Shown: positions 50,307 through 58,398 of the stretch, one piece after another
How positions within the stretch are numbered: the first letter of the stretch is position 1
How the letters are laid out: the number at the start of each line of letters is the position of its first letter
DNA from: Streptomyces sp. S.PNR 29
Lineage (GTDB): Bacteria; Actinomycetota; Actinomycetes; Streptomycetales; Streptomycetaceae
DNA: 64,000 nucleotides
Assembly (NCBI RefSeq): GCF_030386795.1
Contig: NZ_JANUQM010000001.1
Span: 616,363-680,362, forward strand
Direction: 5' to 3'
Position numbers and translations under genes: made by a program
The notes under the pieces: model-generated
Told to the model about the DNA's origin: nothing
The model's database searches: none
What the model saw: only the letters and a program-made list of their open reading frames with translations

Positions 50307-50359
50307 GCTTCATGGTCCCGGCCGCGTCGGCCGGACGCCCGCGATTTTCCGCCCCGCCG

Positions 50360-50980
50360 CTAAACCTTTGCCGGCTCCGGATCCGTGGCCAGTCGCGCGT
50401 GCAGGTGTGCGTCCCGGAACTCGTCGTGGCGGCCCGCCTCGAAGACCGCCCCGCGCATGGTCCCCTCGTAGGCGAACCCGCACCGTTCGGCTATCCGGCA
50501 GGAGACGTCGTGGCCGACGGCGTGGTCCAGCTCCAGGCGGTGCAGCCCGAGGTCCGTGAACGCCCAGCGCGCGGCGAGCAGAAGGGCGCGGGTGGCGACG
50601 TGCCGGCCGCGCGCCTCGGGGAGCACCCAGTAGCCGACGCGCGCCGCCTTCAGGGCACGGTTGATCTCGTTGACGCCGATGTGCCCCAGCGTCGTACCGC
50701 TCTCCGCGTCCATGACCCGGAACGACACCGACCTGCCCTCCGCGGCCGCCCGCACCCGCACGCGCAGCGACTCCCGTGCGCCGTCGAGGTCCGTGACGAG
50801 CCGGAGCGGGGTGTTCCAGCGCCGGAACTCCGGGTCCTGGTTGCCGCGCAGCCACGCCTCGACGTCGGCGCCGGAGTCGGCGTCCCAGGGGCGCAGGCGC
50901 AGACCGTGGCCATGCGGTTCGGGGGCGTGAAGGAAGGCGGGGGCGGTCGTGGAACGGTCGTCGCCGTATGTGGGGGGCAT
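50360..50980 (-). CDS. GNAT family N-acetyltransferase, RimJ/RimL-like
   Basis: A 206-residue acetyltransferase. LRLRPWDADSGADVEAWLRGNQDPEFRRWNTP at the start, IGVNEINRALKAARVGYWVLPEARGRHVATRALLLAARWAF with the acetyl-CoA loop, and LHRLELDHAVGHDVSCRIAERCGFAYEGTMRGAVFEAGRHDEFRDAHLHARL are characteristic of the ribosomal-protein-type (RimJ/L) subfamily. ATG 50980 is used; a TTG at 50992 is possible. Physiological target unknown. Confidence 0.88.
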   Translation of the reverse strand: MPPTYGDDRSTTAPAFLHAPEPHGHGLRLRPWDADSGADVEAWLRGNQDPEFRRWNTPLRLVTDLDGARESLRVRVRAAAEGRSVSFRVMDAESGTTLGHIGVNEINRALKAARVGYWVLPEARGRHVATRALLLAARWAFTDLGLHRLELDHAVGHDVSCRIAERCGFAYEGTMRGAVFEAGRHDEFRDAHLHARLATDPEPAKV

Positions 50981-51025
50981 CGAGCCATTCAACCCGGTGC
51001 CGGCGGCGCGTGGGGCTGCTGTGCC

Positions 51026-51421
51026 TCAGCCGGCCGGCCGGAACACGGGCACGCCCTGCCGGAAGGCCACCTCCAGCTCCATCCCCGCGCGCAGTCGCTC
51101 CCCGTCCGCGCACTCCACCGCCTCCGTCATCATCCGCGGCCCCTCGGCGAGGTCGACGACGGCGGCGACGTACGGGGTGCGCTGCGCGAACGGCGGCAGG
51201 TCGGTGCGGTGCACGACGGACCAGGTGTAGAGGGTGGCCCGTCCGCTCGCGGGCTCCCAGGCCACGTCCTCGCTCCAGCAGTGGGGGCAGAACTCGCGCG
51301 GATAGTGGTGGGCGCGCCCGCAGGCTCCGCAGCGGCGGATCAGCAGCCGGCCGTCGGCTGCCGCGTCCCAGTACGGCCGGGTGAAGGCGTCCGGCTGCGG
51401 GACGTCATGGGCCGCGCTCAC
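51026..51421 (-). CDS. DUF35 zinc-ribbon/OB-fold protein, second copy
   Basis: A 131-residue protein. It has FTRPYWDAAADGRLLIRRC, a zinc ribbon CGACGRAHHYPREFCPHC (about residues 31-48) and the OB-fold GRATLYTWSVVHRTDLPPFAQRTPYVAAVVDLAEGPRMMTEAVE. The GTG start overlaps the DoxX stop (GTGA). It is the probable partner of the orphan thiolase at 47098, 2.8 kb away, since both carry the same operator and the other thiolase already has its own DUF35 gene. Confidence 0.88.
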   Translation of the reverse strand: MSAAHDVPQPDAFTRPYWDAAADGRLLIRRCGACGRAHHYPREFCPHCWSEDVAWEPASGRATLYTWSVVHRTDLPPFAQRTPYVAAVVDLAEGPRMMTEAVECADGERLRAGMELEVAFRQGVPVFRPAG

Positions 51422-51870
51422 GGGAAGAGTCCCAGCACGCCGTCCAGGGACCACGTCTGCCAGGACATGCCGAACAGCGCGACCAGGGAGATCAGCGCCA
51501 TCATCGAGTTCTGCCCCTGCTCGGCCCAGTCGTGGATCATGAGGACGAAGTAGAGCCCGTTGAGGAGCAGCCCGCCGACCAGGGCGATCGGGGTGAGGAA
51601 CCCGGCGATCAGGCCCAGGCCGAGGGCGAGTTCCGCGTAGACGACGACGTACGCCATCGTGCGCGGGCGCGGTGCCACCACCACGTCGAAGCCGGAGCGG
51701 ACGGCGTTCCAGCGGTGCCCGGCGGCCACGTCCGCCGCCCACGCGATGCCGGTGCCCCGCTCGAACCAGGCCTTCTTGTCCTTGTGCCGCCAGCTCTCCA
51801 GCCACCACAGCCCGAGTCCGATACGCAGCACGGCCAGCCACTGCGCACCGGTGAGCCAGATCGTGTCCAT
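51418..51870 (-). CDS. DoxX family membrane protein
   Basis: A 150-residue protein with four predicted spans. The pattern MDTIWLTGAQWLAVLRIGLGLWWLESWRHKDKKAWFERGTGIAWAA, then TMAYVVVYAELALGLGLIAGFLTPIALVGGLLLNGLYFVLMIHDWAEQGQN, is that of DoxX/TQO-small-subunit proteins, which carry or transfer electrons to quinones or have stress roles. First gene of the DoxX-DUF35 operon; perfect operator 9 lies 41 bases upstream. Confidence 0.88.
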   Translation of the reverse strand: MDTIWLTGAQWLAVLRIGLGLWWLESWRHKDKKAWFERGTGIAWAADVAAGHRWNAVRSGFDVVVAPRPRTMAYVVVYAELALGLGLIAGFLTPIALVGGLLLNGLYFVLMIHDWAEQGQNSMMALISLVALFGMSWQTWSLDGVLGLFP

Positions 51871-51910
51871 GGACGCTCCCGACGCTCGCGCGCTCCCGCC
51901 GACACCGGAA

Positions 51911-51927
51911 TCTGACGGTACGTCAGA
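51911..51927. promoter_or_regulatory. TetR-type operator, perfect palindrome (site 9)
   Basis: TCTGACG-GTA-CGTCAGA, perfect 7+3+7 palindrome, 41 bases upstream of DoxX. Read on the minus strand its spacer and right half contain TACCGT, the same hexamer that serves as -10 at sites 4 and 8. Confidence 0.8.
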
Positions 51928-52114
51928 TGCGCGTACCGGAACAAGCCCCCTGCGAGCGGACTGTGCGCCGCCCGTGAACTGGTGGATCCGCCTGCGCACT
52001 ACACCCCCACAAACGATCTCCCTGTGCCACGATCCCCACCTCCACCTCCCACACCCGTGATCAATCCGCAACCAATTCCGGTCTTGACCGAGACCCATCA
52101 ACCAGGTGCGTGAT

Positions 52115-52120
52115 TACGCT
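52115..52120 (+). promoter_or_regulatory. -10 box of leaderless flavin monooxygenase gene
   Basis: TACGCT followed by seven bases and ATG 52128, the leaderless spacing. No CTGACG operator overlaps it. Confidence 0.45.
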
Positions 52121-52127
52121 CCCGACC

Positions 52128-53339
52128 ATGGCCGACTCCACAGCGCCCGCACCCCACGCAGACCGCACCGCCGACCGCCCCGTGTACGTCATCGGCGCCG
52201 GCCCGGGCGGTCTCTCCGCCGCGTACGCCCTGCGCGCGAAGGGCATACGCGCCGTCGTCCTGGAGAAGTCCGGCCACGTCGGCGCGTCCTGGCGGCGCCA
52301 CTACGACCGGCTGCACCTGCACACCACCCGGCGCCTGTCGGCCCTGCCCGGGCTGCCCATCCCCCGCCGGTTCGGGCGCTGGGTGTCCCGCGACAACGTG
52401 GTGCGGTACCTGGAGAAGTACGCCGAGCACCACCGCCTGGAGGTCGTCACCGGCGTCGAGGTCTCCCGCGTGGAGCGCACCCCCGACGGCACCGGGTGGC
52501 TGCTGCACGCCACCGGCGGGCGCGAACTGACCGGCGCCGCGGTCGTCGTCGCCACCGGCTACAACCACACTCCGCGCCTCCCGGACTGGCCCGGCCGCGA
52601 CAGCTACACCGGCGAGCTCCTGCACGCCTCCGAGTACCGCAACGCGAAGCCCTTCGCCGGCCGTGACGTCCTCGTCGTCGGCGTCGGCAACACCGGAGCG
52701 GAGATCGCCGTGGACCTCGTGGAGGGCGGCGCCTCCCGGGTACGGCTGTCGGTGCGCACGGTCCCGCACATCCTGCGCCGCTCGACCGCCGGTTGGGCGG
52801 CCCAGTACACGGGCGTCCTGGTACGGCGGCTGCCGGTGCGCCTCGTCGACCGGCTCGCCGGACCCGTGGGCCGGCTCAGCGTGCCCGACCTGTCGGCCCA
52901 GGGCCTGCCCCGCCCCGACACCGGCCTCTACAGCCGGGTGACCGAGGGGTCCATCCCGGTGCAGGACGTCGGCCTGATCGACGCCGTACGCAAGGGCCGG
53001 GTCGAGATCGTGGCCGCCGTCGACGGCTTCGAGGACGGCAAGGTGGTCCTCGCCGACGGCAGCCGCGTCGAGCCGGACGCCGTGATCGCGGCCACGGGGT
53101 ACGTCCGCGCCCTGGAGGGGCTCGTCGGTCACCTCGGCGTCCTCGACGCGCGCGGCAAGCCGGTCGTCCACGGCGCCCGCACCCCCAAGAACGCGCCCGG
53201 CCTGTACTTCACCGGCTTCACCAACCCCATCAGCGGGATGCTCCGTGAACTGGCCATCGACGCGGTGAAGATCGCGAAGGCCATCGTGCGGGAGGGCGCG
53301 AAGGACAGCGCGGTCATGCCGTCCCGGATCCCCGGCTGA
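52128..53339 (+). CDS. FAD-dependent monooxygenase, FMO/Baeyer-Villiger type
   Basis: A 403-residue flavoprotein. The FAD motif is VIGAGPGGLSAAYALRAKG (about residues 18-36), then GHVGASWRRHYDRLHLHTTR. The monooxygenase fingerprint YTGELLHASEYRN matches F-x-G-x-x-x-H-x-x-x-Y/W with a first-position Tyr. The NADPH motif is VVGVGNTGAEIA and the ATG-type motif VIAATGYVRALEGL. It could oxygenate a ketone to an ester or a soft heteroatom. The length is typical of the shorter plant-YUCCA-like branch. It is divergent from DoxX; only the distant site 9 lies between them. Confidence 0.9.
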   Translation: MADSTAPAPHADRTADRPVYVIGAGPGGLSAAYALRAKGIRAVVLEKSGHVGASWRRHYDRLHLHTTRRLSALPGLPIPRRFGRWVSRDNVVRYLEKYAEHHRLEVVTGVEVSRVERTPDGTGWLLHATGGRELTGAAVVVATGYNHTPRLPDWPGRDSYTGELLHASEYRNAKPFAGRDVLVVGVGNTGAEIAVDLVEGGASRVRLSVRTVPHILRRSTAGWAAQYTGVLVRRLPVRLVDRLAGPVGRLSVPDLSAQGLPRPDTGLYSRVTEGSIPVQDVGLIDAVRKGRVEIVAAVDGFEDGKVVLADGSRVEPDAVIAATGYVRALEGLVGHLGVLDARGKPVVHGARTPKNAPGLYFTGFTNPISGMLRELAIDAVKIAKAIVREGAKDSAVMPSRIPG

Positions 53340-53385
53340 CGCCCGACTTTGCGTGCAGGCCCGTTCCTGACCTCGCGTCGGTTCA

Positions 53386-53410
53386 GTAACCTGACAGAGC
53401 GTCAGGTTAC
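53386..53410. promoter_or_regulatory. TetR-type operator (site 10) with extended arms
   Basis: GTAACCTGAC and GTCAGGTTAC are perfect 10-bp arms around five bases. Against the consensus the core CCTGACA-GAG-CGTCAGG matches 11 of 14, but overall symmetry is the highest in the set. TAACCT (53387-53392) overlaps it and would be the -10 box of the acyl-CoA synthetase gene. Confidence 0.7.
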
Positions 53411-53439
53411 TTGGCTTTCACACAGAAGCGGGCGGACCG

Positions 53440-55686
53440 ATGCTTGGATCAACCCACGGCACCCTCACCACCGACGCCCGCCGGGCCCGGGTTCTCGCCT
53501 GCGGCGAGCGGTCCGGACCCATCGTGCACGGCAGACCGGCCGAGGTGGATCACCTCGATGTCAGCGGGCGCCCGCTGTACGCCGATGTCCCCGATCTCGA
53601 CCGCTTCTTCCGGCCCGAGTCCGTCGCGGTGATCGGCGCCTCGGACGCCGAGGGGCGGCCGAACACCGGTATCACGCGGCAACTGGTTGACTGGGCCGAG
53701 CGGGTCGGGGCACGGCTGCATCCCGTGCATCCGAGCCGTCCGTCCGTCTTCGGCATCGCCTGTACTCCTTCCGTCGCCGACCTGCCCGAGCAGGTCGATC
53801 TGGCCGTGGTGCTGGTCGGTGACCCCCTTCCGGTGGTCGAGGAACTGGCCGAGTCCAAGGCGCGGTTCGCGGTCGTCTTCGCCTCCGGCTTCGCGGAGAC
53901 CGGTGAGGAGGGCGCGGCCGCGCAGCAGCGGCTCGCCGCGGCGGTGGAGCGGTCCGGGATGCGGCTGCTGGGGCCGAACACCAACCTCAACGCCTTCGAG
54001 CGGTTCCGGGAGGATCTCGACGGCCCCGCGATCGCGCTCATCACCCAGTCCGGGCACCAGGGCCGGCCCGTCTTCGCCCTGCAGGAGCTCGGCATCCGGC
54101 TGTCCCACTGGGCGCCGACCGGCAACGAGGCCGACCTGGAGACCGCCGACTTCCTCTCCTACTTCGCCGAGCAGCCCGAGGTCGGAGCCATCGCCGCCTA
54201 TCTCGAGGGACTGAAGGACGGCCGGTCCTTCCTGCTCGCCGCCGACCGGGCCGCCCGGCGCAAGGTGCCGGTCGTCGCGGTCAAGGTGGGCCGCACCGAG
54301 ACCGGCGCCCGCACGGCCGCCTCACACACCGGCAAGCTGACCGGCGCGGACGCGGTGGTGGACGCGGCGATGCGCCAGTACGGGGTGATCCGGGTCGACG
54401 GGCTCGACGAACTCCAGGACACCGCGGCCCTGCTGGCCCGGGCCCGGCCCCCGCGGGCCGACGGGGTCGTCGTCTATTCGATCTCGGGCGGCACGGGCGC
54501 GCACTTCGCCGACCTGGCGACCGAGGCGGGACTGCGGCTGCCGGTGCTGTCCGAGGCCCGGCAGGCCGAGCTGCACCAGTGGATACCCGGATACCTCAGC
54601 GTGGCCAACCCCGTCGACAACGGCGGTCACCCGGTCGGTGACTGGCGCGGGCGGAAGATCATCGACGCGATCCTCGACGACCCCGACGTCGGCGTGCTCG
54701 TCTGCCCCATCACCGGGCCCTTCCCACCGCTGAGCGACAGGCTGGTCCAGGACCTCGTGGACGCGGCCGAGCGGACGGACAAGCTGGTGTGCGTGGTGTG
54801 GGGGTCGCCGGTCGGCACCGAGCCGGCGTACCGCGAGGTGCTGCTCGGCTCCTCGCGCGTGGCCACCTTCCGCACGGTCACGAACTGCGTCACCGCCGTC
54901 CGCGCCTACCTCGACCACCACCGGTTCGTGACCGGCTACCGCTCCCCCTTCGACGAGGCGCCGCGCACCCCCTCGCCCTCCTTCCGCAAGGCGCAAGCGC
55001 TGATGCGGCCCGGTCAGCAGCTGAGCGAGCACGCGGCGAAGCAGCTGCTGCGGGCCTACGGGATCCGGGTGCCCCGGGAGCAGCTGGTGACCAGCGCGGC
55101 GGCGGCCGTCCGGGCGGCGGGGCTGGTGGGCTACCCGGTGGTGATGAAGGCGTCCGGCGCGCGGATCGCCCACAAGACCGAGCTGGGGCTGGTGAAGGTG
55201 GGGCTGACTTCCGCGAGCCAGGTCCGCGACGCCTACCGGGAGCTGACCGACATCGCCCGCTACGAGGAGGTCTCCCTCGACGGCGTGCTGGTGTGCCAGA
55301 TGGTCGAGCGGGGCGTCGAGATGGTCGTCGGCGTCACGCATGACGACCTCTTCGGGCCGACCGTGACCGTCGGGCTCGGCGGGGTGCTCGTCGAGGTGCT
55401 GCGGGACACGGCCGTGCGTGTGCCGCCCTTCGGTGAGGAGCAGGCGCGGGACATGGTCGCCGAACTGCGCGGGCGGGCTCTGCTCGACGGGGTCAGGGGG
55501 CGTCCCCCGGCCGATGTCGACGCGCTCGTCGAGGTCGTCCTGCGCGTACAGCGCATGGCGCTGGAGCTCGGGGACGACCTGGCGGAGCTCGACATCAACC
55601 CGCTGATGGTGCTGCCCCGAGGGCAGGGGGCCGTCGCGCTGGACGCGCTGGCGGTGTGCCGCCCGGGTCCTGAACAGCCCTCGTAG
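53440..55686 (+). CDS. Acyl-CoA synthetase, ADP-forming type (acetate-CoA ligase family)
   Basis: A 748-residue fusion of the two subunits of NDP-forming acyl-CoA synthetases. The CoA-binding domain (FFRPESVAVIGASDAEGRPNTGITRQLVDW, from about residue 58) is followed by succinyl-CoA-ligase-like domains (ALITQSGHQGRPVFALQE, ASHTGKLTGADAVVDAAMRQYGV with the phosphohistidine region) and a C-terminal ATP-grasp domain (AKQLLRAYGIRVPREQLVTSA, YPVVMKASGARIAHKTELGLVKVGL). It activates a short or branched acid without AMP. The first 45 residues are variable, so the start could be further in. Site 10 lies in its promoter; the hydratase follows after 16 bases. Confidence 0.9.
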   Translation: MLGSTHGTLTTDARRARVLACGERSGPIVHGRPAEVDHLDVSGRPLYADVPDLDRFFRPESVAVIGASDAEGRPNTGITRQLVDWAERVGARLHPVHPSRPSVFGIACTPSVADLPEQVDLAVVLVGDPLPVVEELAESKARFAVVFASGFAETGEEGAAAQQRLAAAVERSGMRLLGPNTNLNAFERFREDLDGPAIALITQSGHQGRPVFALQELGIRLSHWAPTGNEADLETADFLSYFAEQPEVGAIAAYLEGLKDGRSFLLAADRAARRKVPVVAVKVGRTETGARTAASHTGKLTGADAVVDAAMRQYGVIRVDGLDELQDTAALLARARPPRADGVVVYSISGGTGAHFADLATEAGLRLPVLSEARQAELHQWIPGYLSVANPVDNGGHPVGDWRGRKIIDAILDDPDVGVLVCPITGPFPPLSDRLVQDLVDAAERTDKLVCVVWGSPVGTEPAYREVLLGSSRVATFRTVTNCVTAVRAYLDHHRFVTGYRSPFDEAPRTPSPSFRKAQALMRPGQQLSEHAAKQLLRAYGIRVPREQLVTSAAAAVRAAGLVGYPVVMKASGARIAHKTELGLVKVGLTSASQVRDAYRELTDIARYEEVSLDGVLVCQMVERGVEMVVGVTHDDLFGPTVTVGLGGVLVEVLRDTAVRVPPFGEEQARDMVAELRGRALLDGVRGRPPADVDALVEVVLRVQRMALELGDDLAELDINPLMVLPRGQGAVALDALAVCRPGPEQPS

Positions 55687-55702
55687 AAAGCGGAGTACCG
55701 AC

Positions 55703-56599
55703 ATGACTGATTCCCCCGGAACGTCAGTGGACGATTACGCTGAGTCATCCGTTGAGTCATTGGTACAGCACGCCACTGACAACCAGGTCTGCCGCATCAC
55801 GCTCAACCGGCCGCAAGCCCTCAACGCCATGACGCCCGACCAGCGCGAACGCATCATCCAGCTGCTCTTCGACGCCTCCGCCGACCCGGACGTGCGGGCC
55901 GTGGTGATCACGGGAACGGGCCGGGGCTTCTGTGCGGGCGCGGACCTGAGAGGCGCCGCCACGGCCGGGGAGCGCGGGACCGGGGAACGCGGGACCGGGG
56001 AACGCGGGACCGGGGAACGCGAAACCGGGGAACGCGTAGCCGGTGACGTCGCCCGCATCCTTCGTCTCGGTGCCCAGCGGCTGGTCTCCGCGGTGCTCGA
56101 CTGCGAGAAGCCGGTGCTGGCCGCCGTGAACGGCACGGCCGCGGGCATCGGCGCGCATCTGGCGTTCGCCTGCGACCTCGTGCTCGCCGCGGAGTCAGCG
56201 ACGTTCATCGAGGTGTTCGTGCGGCGCGGGCTCGTGCCGGACGGCGGCGGGGCGTATCTGCTGCCGCGGCTGGTCGGGCCGCAGCGGGCGAAGGAGCTGA
56301 TGTTCTTCGGCGACACGCTCACCGCCGCCGAGGCCGCACGCCTCGGTCTGGTCAACCGTGTCGTACCGGACGGGGAGCTGGACAGGACGGCCCGCGAGTG
56401 GGCCGAACGCCTCGCCGCCGGGCCGACCCGCGCCCTCGCCCTGACCAAGCAGCTCGTCAACGCCTCCCTGGACACCGACCGCGCAACCGCCTTCACCGCC
56501 GAGGCCGCCGCGCAGGAGATCAACATGACGACGGCGGACGCCCAGGAGGGCGTGGCGAGCTTCATGGAGCGACGGAGCCCCGAGTTCCGGGGTCGCTGA
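55703..56599 (+). CDS. Enoyl-CoA hydratase/isomerase with in-frame repeat insertion
   Basis: A 298-residue crotonase. CRITLNRPQALNAMTPDQRERI, oxyanion motif GTGRGFCAGADL, AAVNGTAAGIGAHLAFACDLVLAAESATFIEVFVRRGLVPDGGGAYLLPRLVG with the second oxyanion site, then MFFGDTLTAAEAARLGLVNRVV. Right after GADL a loop carries a run of G-E-R-G-T pentapeptides (about residues 89-113) encoded by five tandem 15-bp repeats, making the protein longer than the usual 260-270 residues. Second gene after the ADP-forming synthetase. Confidence 0.92.
   Translation: MTDSPGTSVDDYAESSVESLVQHATDNQVCRITLNRPQALNAMTPDQRERIIQLLFDASADPDVRAVVITGTGRGFCAGADLRGAATAGERGTGERGTGERGTGERETGERVAGDVARILRLGAQRLVSAVLDCEKPVLAAVNGTAAGIGAHLAFACDLVLAAESATFIEVFVRRGLVPDGGGAYLLPRLVGPQRAKELMFFGDTLTAAEAARLGLVNRVVPDGELDRTAREWAERLAAGPTRALALTKQLVNASLDTDRATAFTAEAAAQEINMTTADAQEGVASFMERRSPEFRGR
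55966..56040 (+). repeat. In-frame 15-bp minisatellite within hydratase gene
   Basis: Five tandem copies of CGGGGAACGCGGGAC: copies 2 and 3 are identical, copy 1 differs by one base, copies 4 and 5 by two to three. The 15-base period keeps the reading frame and adds five residues per copy. Confidence 0.9.
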
Positions 56600-56619
56600 A
56601 CGCCTCCCGGCCCTTCCTA

Positions 56620-56636
56620 TCTGACGCTGTGTCAGA
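56620..56636. promoter_or_regulatory. TetR-type operator (site 11), flavin reductase promoter
   Basis: TCTGACG-CTG-TGTCAGA, 13 of 14 consensus bases. It ends four bases before ATG 56641, nearly the same geometry as site 8 at the thiolase gene. Confidence 0.75.
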
Positions 56637-56640
56637 TTCA

Positions 56641-57309
56641 ATGGGCGATGTGATGGGACACGCAGGGATGGCGGCCGCCGCCGTCCGCTACCTCGGGTCG
56701 GCCGCAAGCCCCGCCGTCGAAGCGCTGCCGCGCCCGCAGTTGCGGTGCGTCGGGGAGGACGAGCGGGCGCCGGTCGGGCAGGAGGAGTTCCGGCGGGTGC
56801 TCGGGACCTTCGCGAGCGGCGTGACCGTGGTCACCGCACCGGCCACCGACGCCTCACCCGCCCCCGCCGGTTTCGTCTGCCAGTCCTTCTCCTCCCTCTC
56901 CCTCGATCCGCCCCTCGTCGCCTTCATGGTCGGCCGTACGTCGACGACCTGGCCGCGCATCGCCCGCGCCGGGGTGTTCTGCGTGAACGTCCTGGGCGCC
57001 CGCCAGGGCGAGCTGTGCCGCGCCTTCGCGGTGAGCGGCGCGAGCGGTGCCGACAAGTTCGCGGGCGTGGCCCACGACCCGGCGCCCGCGACCGGCTCCC
57101 CGCGCCTGGCCGGCACGCTCGCCTGGATCGACTGCGCGATCCACGCCGTCCACACCGGCGGTGACCACCTCATCGTGGTGGGCCGGGTGCAGGCGCTCGG
57201 CACGGGCGACGGCGTCCAAGAGGGCCCGTTGCTCTTCTACCGGGGCCGGTTCGGGCGGCTCACGGAGCGGACGACCGCCCACTCAGACGGTCGTCAACCG
57301 CCACAGTGA
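56641..57309 (+). CDS. Flavin reductase family protein
   Basis: A 222-residue FMN/FAD reductase of the HpaC/HsaB type that supplies reduced flavin to two-component monooxygenases. EEFRRVLGTFASGVTVVTA, GFVCQSFSSLSLDPPLVAFMVGRTSTTWPRIARAGVFCVNVLGARQGELCRAFA and the late GGDHLIVVGRVQAL are diagnostic. I use ATG 56641, close behind operator 11, suggesting a leaderless or short-leader transcript; ATG 56653 and 56668 are possible. It could serve the LLM oxidoreductases in the same regulon. The 3' end overlaps the convergent methyltransferase by 27 bases. Confidence 0.9.
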   Translation: MGDVMGHAGMAAAAVRYLGSAASPAVEALPRPQLRCVGEDERAPVGQEEFRRVLGTFASGVTVVTAPATDASPAPAGFVCQSFSSLSLDPPLVAFMVGRTSTTWPRIARAGVFCVNVLGARQGELCRAFAVSGASGADKFAGVAHDPAPATGSPRLAGTLAWIDCAIHAVHTGGDHLIVVGRVQALGTGDGVQEGPLLFYRGRFGRLTERTTAHSDGRQPPQ

Positions 57310-58398
57310 CGTGACCTCGGCCGCCCGTGCGGCGTGCAGCGGATCACCGGTGTCGCGGGTGCGGGGATGACGCGGGCGGGTGTCGAGGCGGTCGAGCACA
57401 CGGAGCCCGGCCGCCTCCATCGCGGTCAGCAGGCCGGACCGCGTCCGCAGGCCGAGGAGTTCGGCCAGGTCGGACAGGACGAGCCAGCCCTCGCCACCCG
57501 GTTCGAGGTGCTCGGCCAGCCCGGCGAGAAAGCCGTGGAGCATGCCACCGCCGGAGTCGTAGACGCCGAGGTCCAGGTCGGAGGCGGGCCGGCCGGGCAG
57601 CCAGGGCGGGTTGCAGACGACGAGGTCCGCGCGGCCGTCGGGATACAGCGCGGGACCCGTGACCTCGACCGTCCCCGTGAGCCCCAACCGCCCTGCCGTG
57701 TCCCGGGCGCATGCCCGCGCCCGCGCGCTGACGTCCGTGGCCACGATCCGGCGCACACCCCGGCGCGCCAGCACGGCGGCGAGCACTCCGGTCCCCGTCC
57801 CCAGGTCGAAGGCCGTCCGCGCCCCGCGCCCCGGCAACGGCGCCCGCGCGACCAGGTCGACGTACTCCCCGCGGACCGGCGAGAACACCCCGTAGTGCGG
57901 GTGGACGCGGGCGCCGAGCGCCGGCACCCACACGCCCTTCTCGCGCCACTGCCGGGCCCCGATCACGCCCAGCAGCTCCGTCAGCGCGACCGCCGTCGGA
58001 CCCTGCGGCGGCCCGTACGCCTCGGCGCACGCCCGGCGCACGTCGGGCGCTCGGCGCAGGGCCACGGAGTGGTCGTCCTCCAGCAGGACGAGCAGCTTGC
58101 CCAGCACCCGCGCCCGGTGGGCGCGGAACCGGCGCTGCAGATGGAAGGTCCCGGCCGGGGTGTCCCCCGGCCCGGGTGCGGTGCGGCCGACGCGGCGGTC
58201 CATCGCCCGCAGCAGCTGGCGCGCGCCCTGGAAGTCCCCGCGCCACAGCAGCGCGGTGCCCTCGCAGGCCAGGCGGTACGCGGTGCCGGCGCGCATGCGG
58301 TCGTCCGCGACGACGACCCTCCGGGGCAGGGGCAGCCCGGTCTCAGAGTGCCAGCGGGCAGAACAGGGTTGAGCCTCGATCCAGTGGATCGTGGACAC
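57283..58398 (-). CDS. Class I SAM-dependent methyltransferase, RlmG/PrmC-like
   Basis: A 371-residue protein. The C-terminal two thirds hold the Rossmann methyltransferase: AFDLGTGTGVLAAVLARRGVRRIVATDVS (SAM site) and ADLVVCNPPWLPG, the N-P-P-W motif of enzymes that methylate amide or exocyclic nitrogens in rRNA or release factors. The N-terminal 150 residues are a separate substrate-recognition domain with QRRFRAHRARVLGKLLVLLEDD. Streptomycetes have several such proteins; the target is undecided. Confidence 0.88.
   Translation of the reverse strand: MSTIHWIEAQPCSARWHSETGLPLPRRVVVADDRMRAGTAYRLACEGTALLWRGDFQGARQLLRAMDRRVGRTAPGPGDTPAGTFHLQRRFRAHRARVLGKLLVLLEDDHSVALRRAPDVRRACAEAYGPPQGPTAVALTELLGVIGARQWREKGVWVPALGARVHPHYGVFSPVRGEYVDLVARAPLPGRGARTAFDLGTGTGVLAAVLARRGVRRIVATDVSARARACARDTAGRLGLTGTVEVTGPALYPDGRADLVVCNPPWLPGRPASDLDLGVYDSGGGMLHGFLAGLAEHLEPGGEGWLVLSDLAELLGLRTRSGLLTAMEAAGLRVLDRLDTRPRHPRTRDTGDPLHAARAAEVTSLWRLTTV

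Noticed and set aside
24068..57309. Classical KstR or KstR2 steroid-degradation regulon
   Set aside because: The operators do not contain the AACAAGTT-like or ACAAG-type cores known for those regulators, and ring-cleavage genes such as HsaC or KshAB are absent from the window.
57283..57309. Overlap of the flavin reductase and methyltransferase genes as a sign of a misassigned end
   Set aside because: Both C-termini have coherent sequence and their stops are clear; 27-base convergent overlaps occur in compact genomes.
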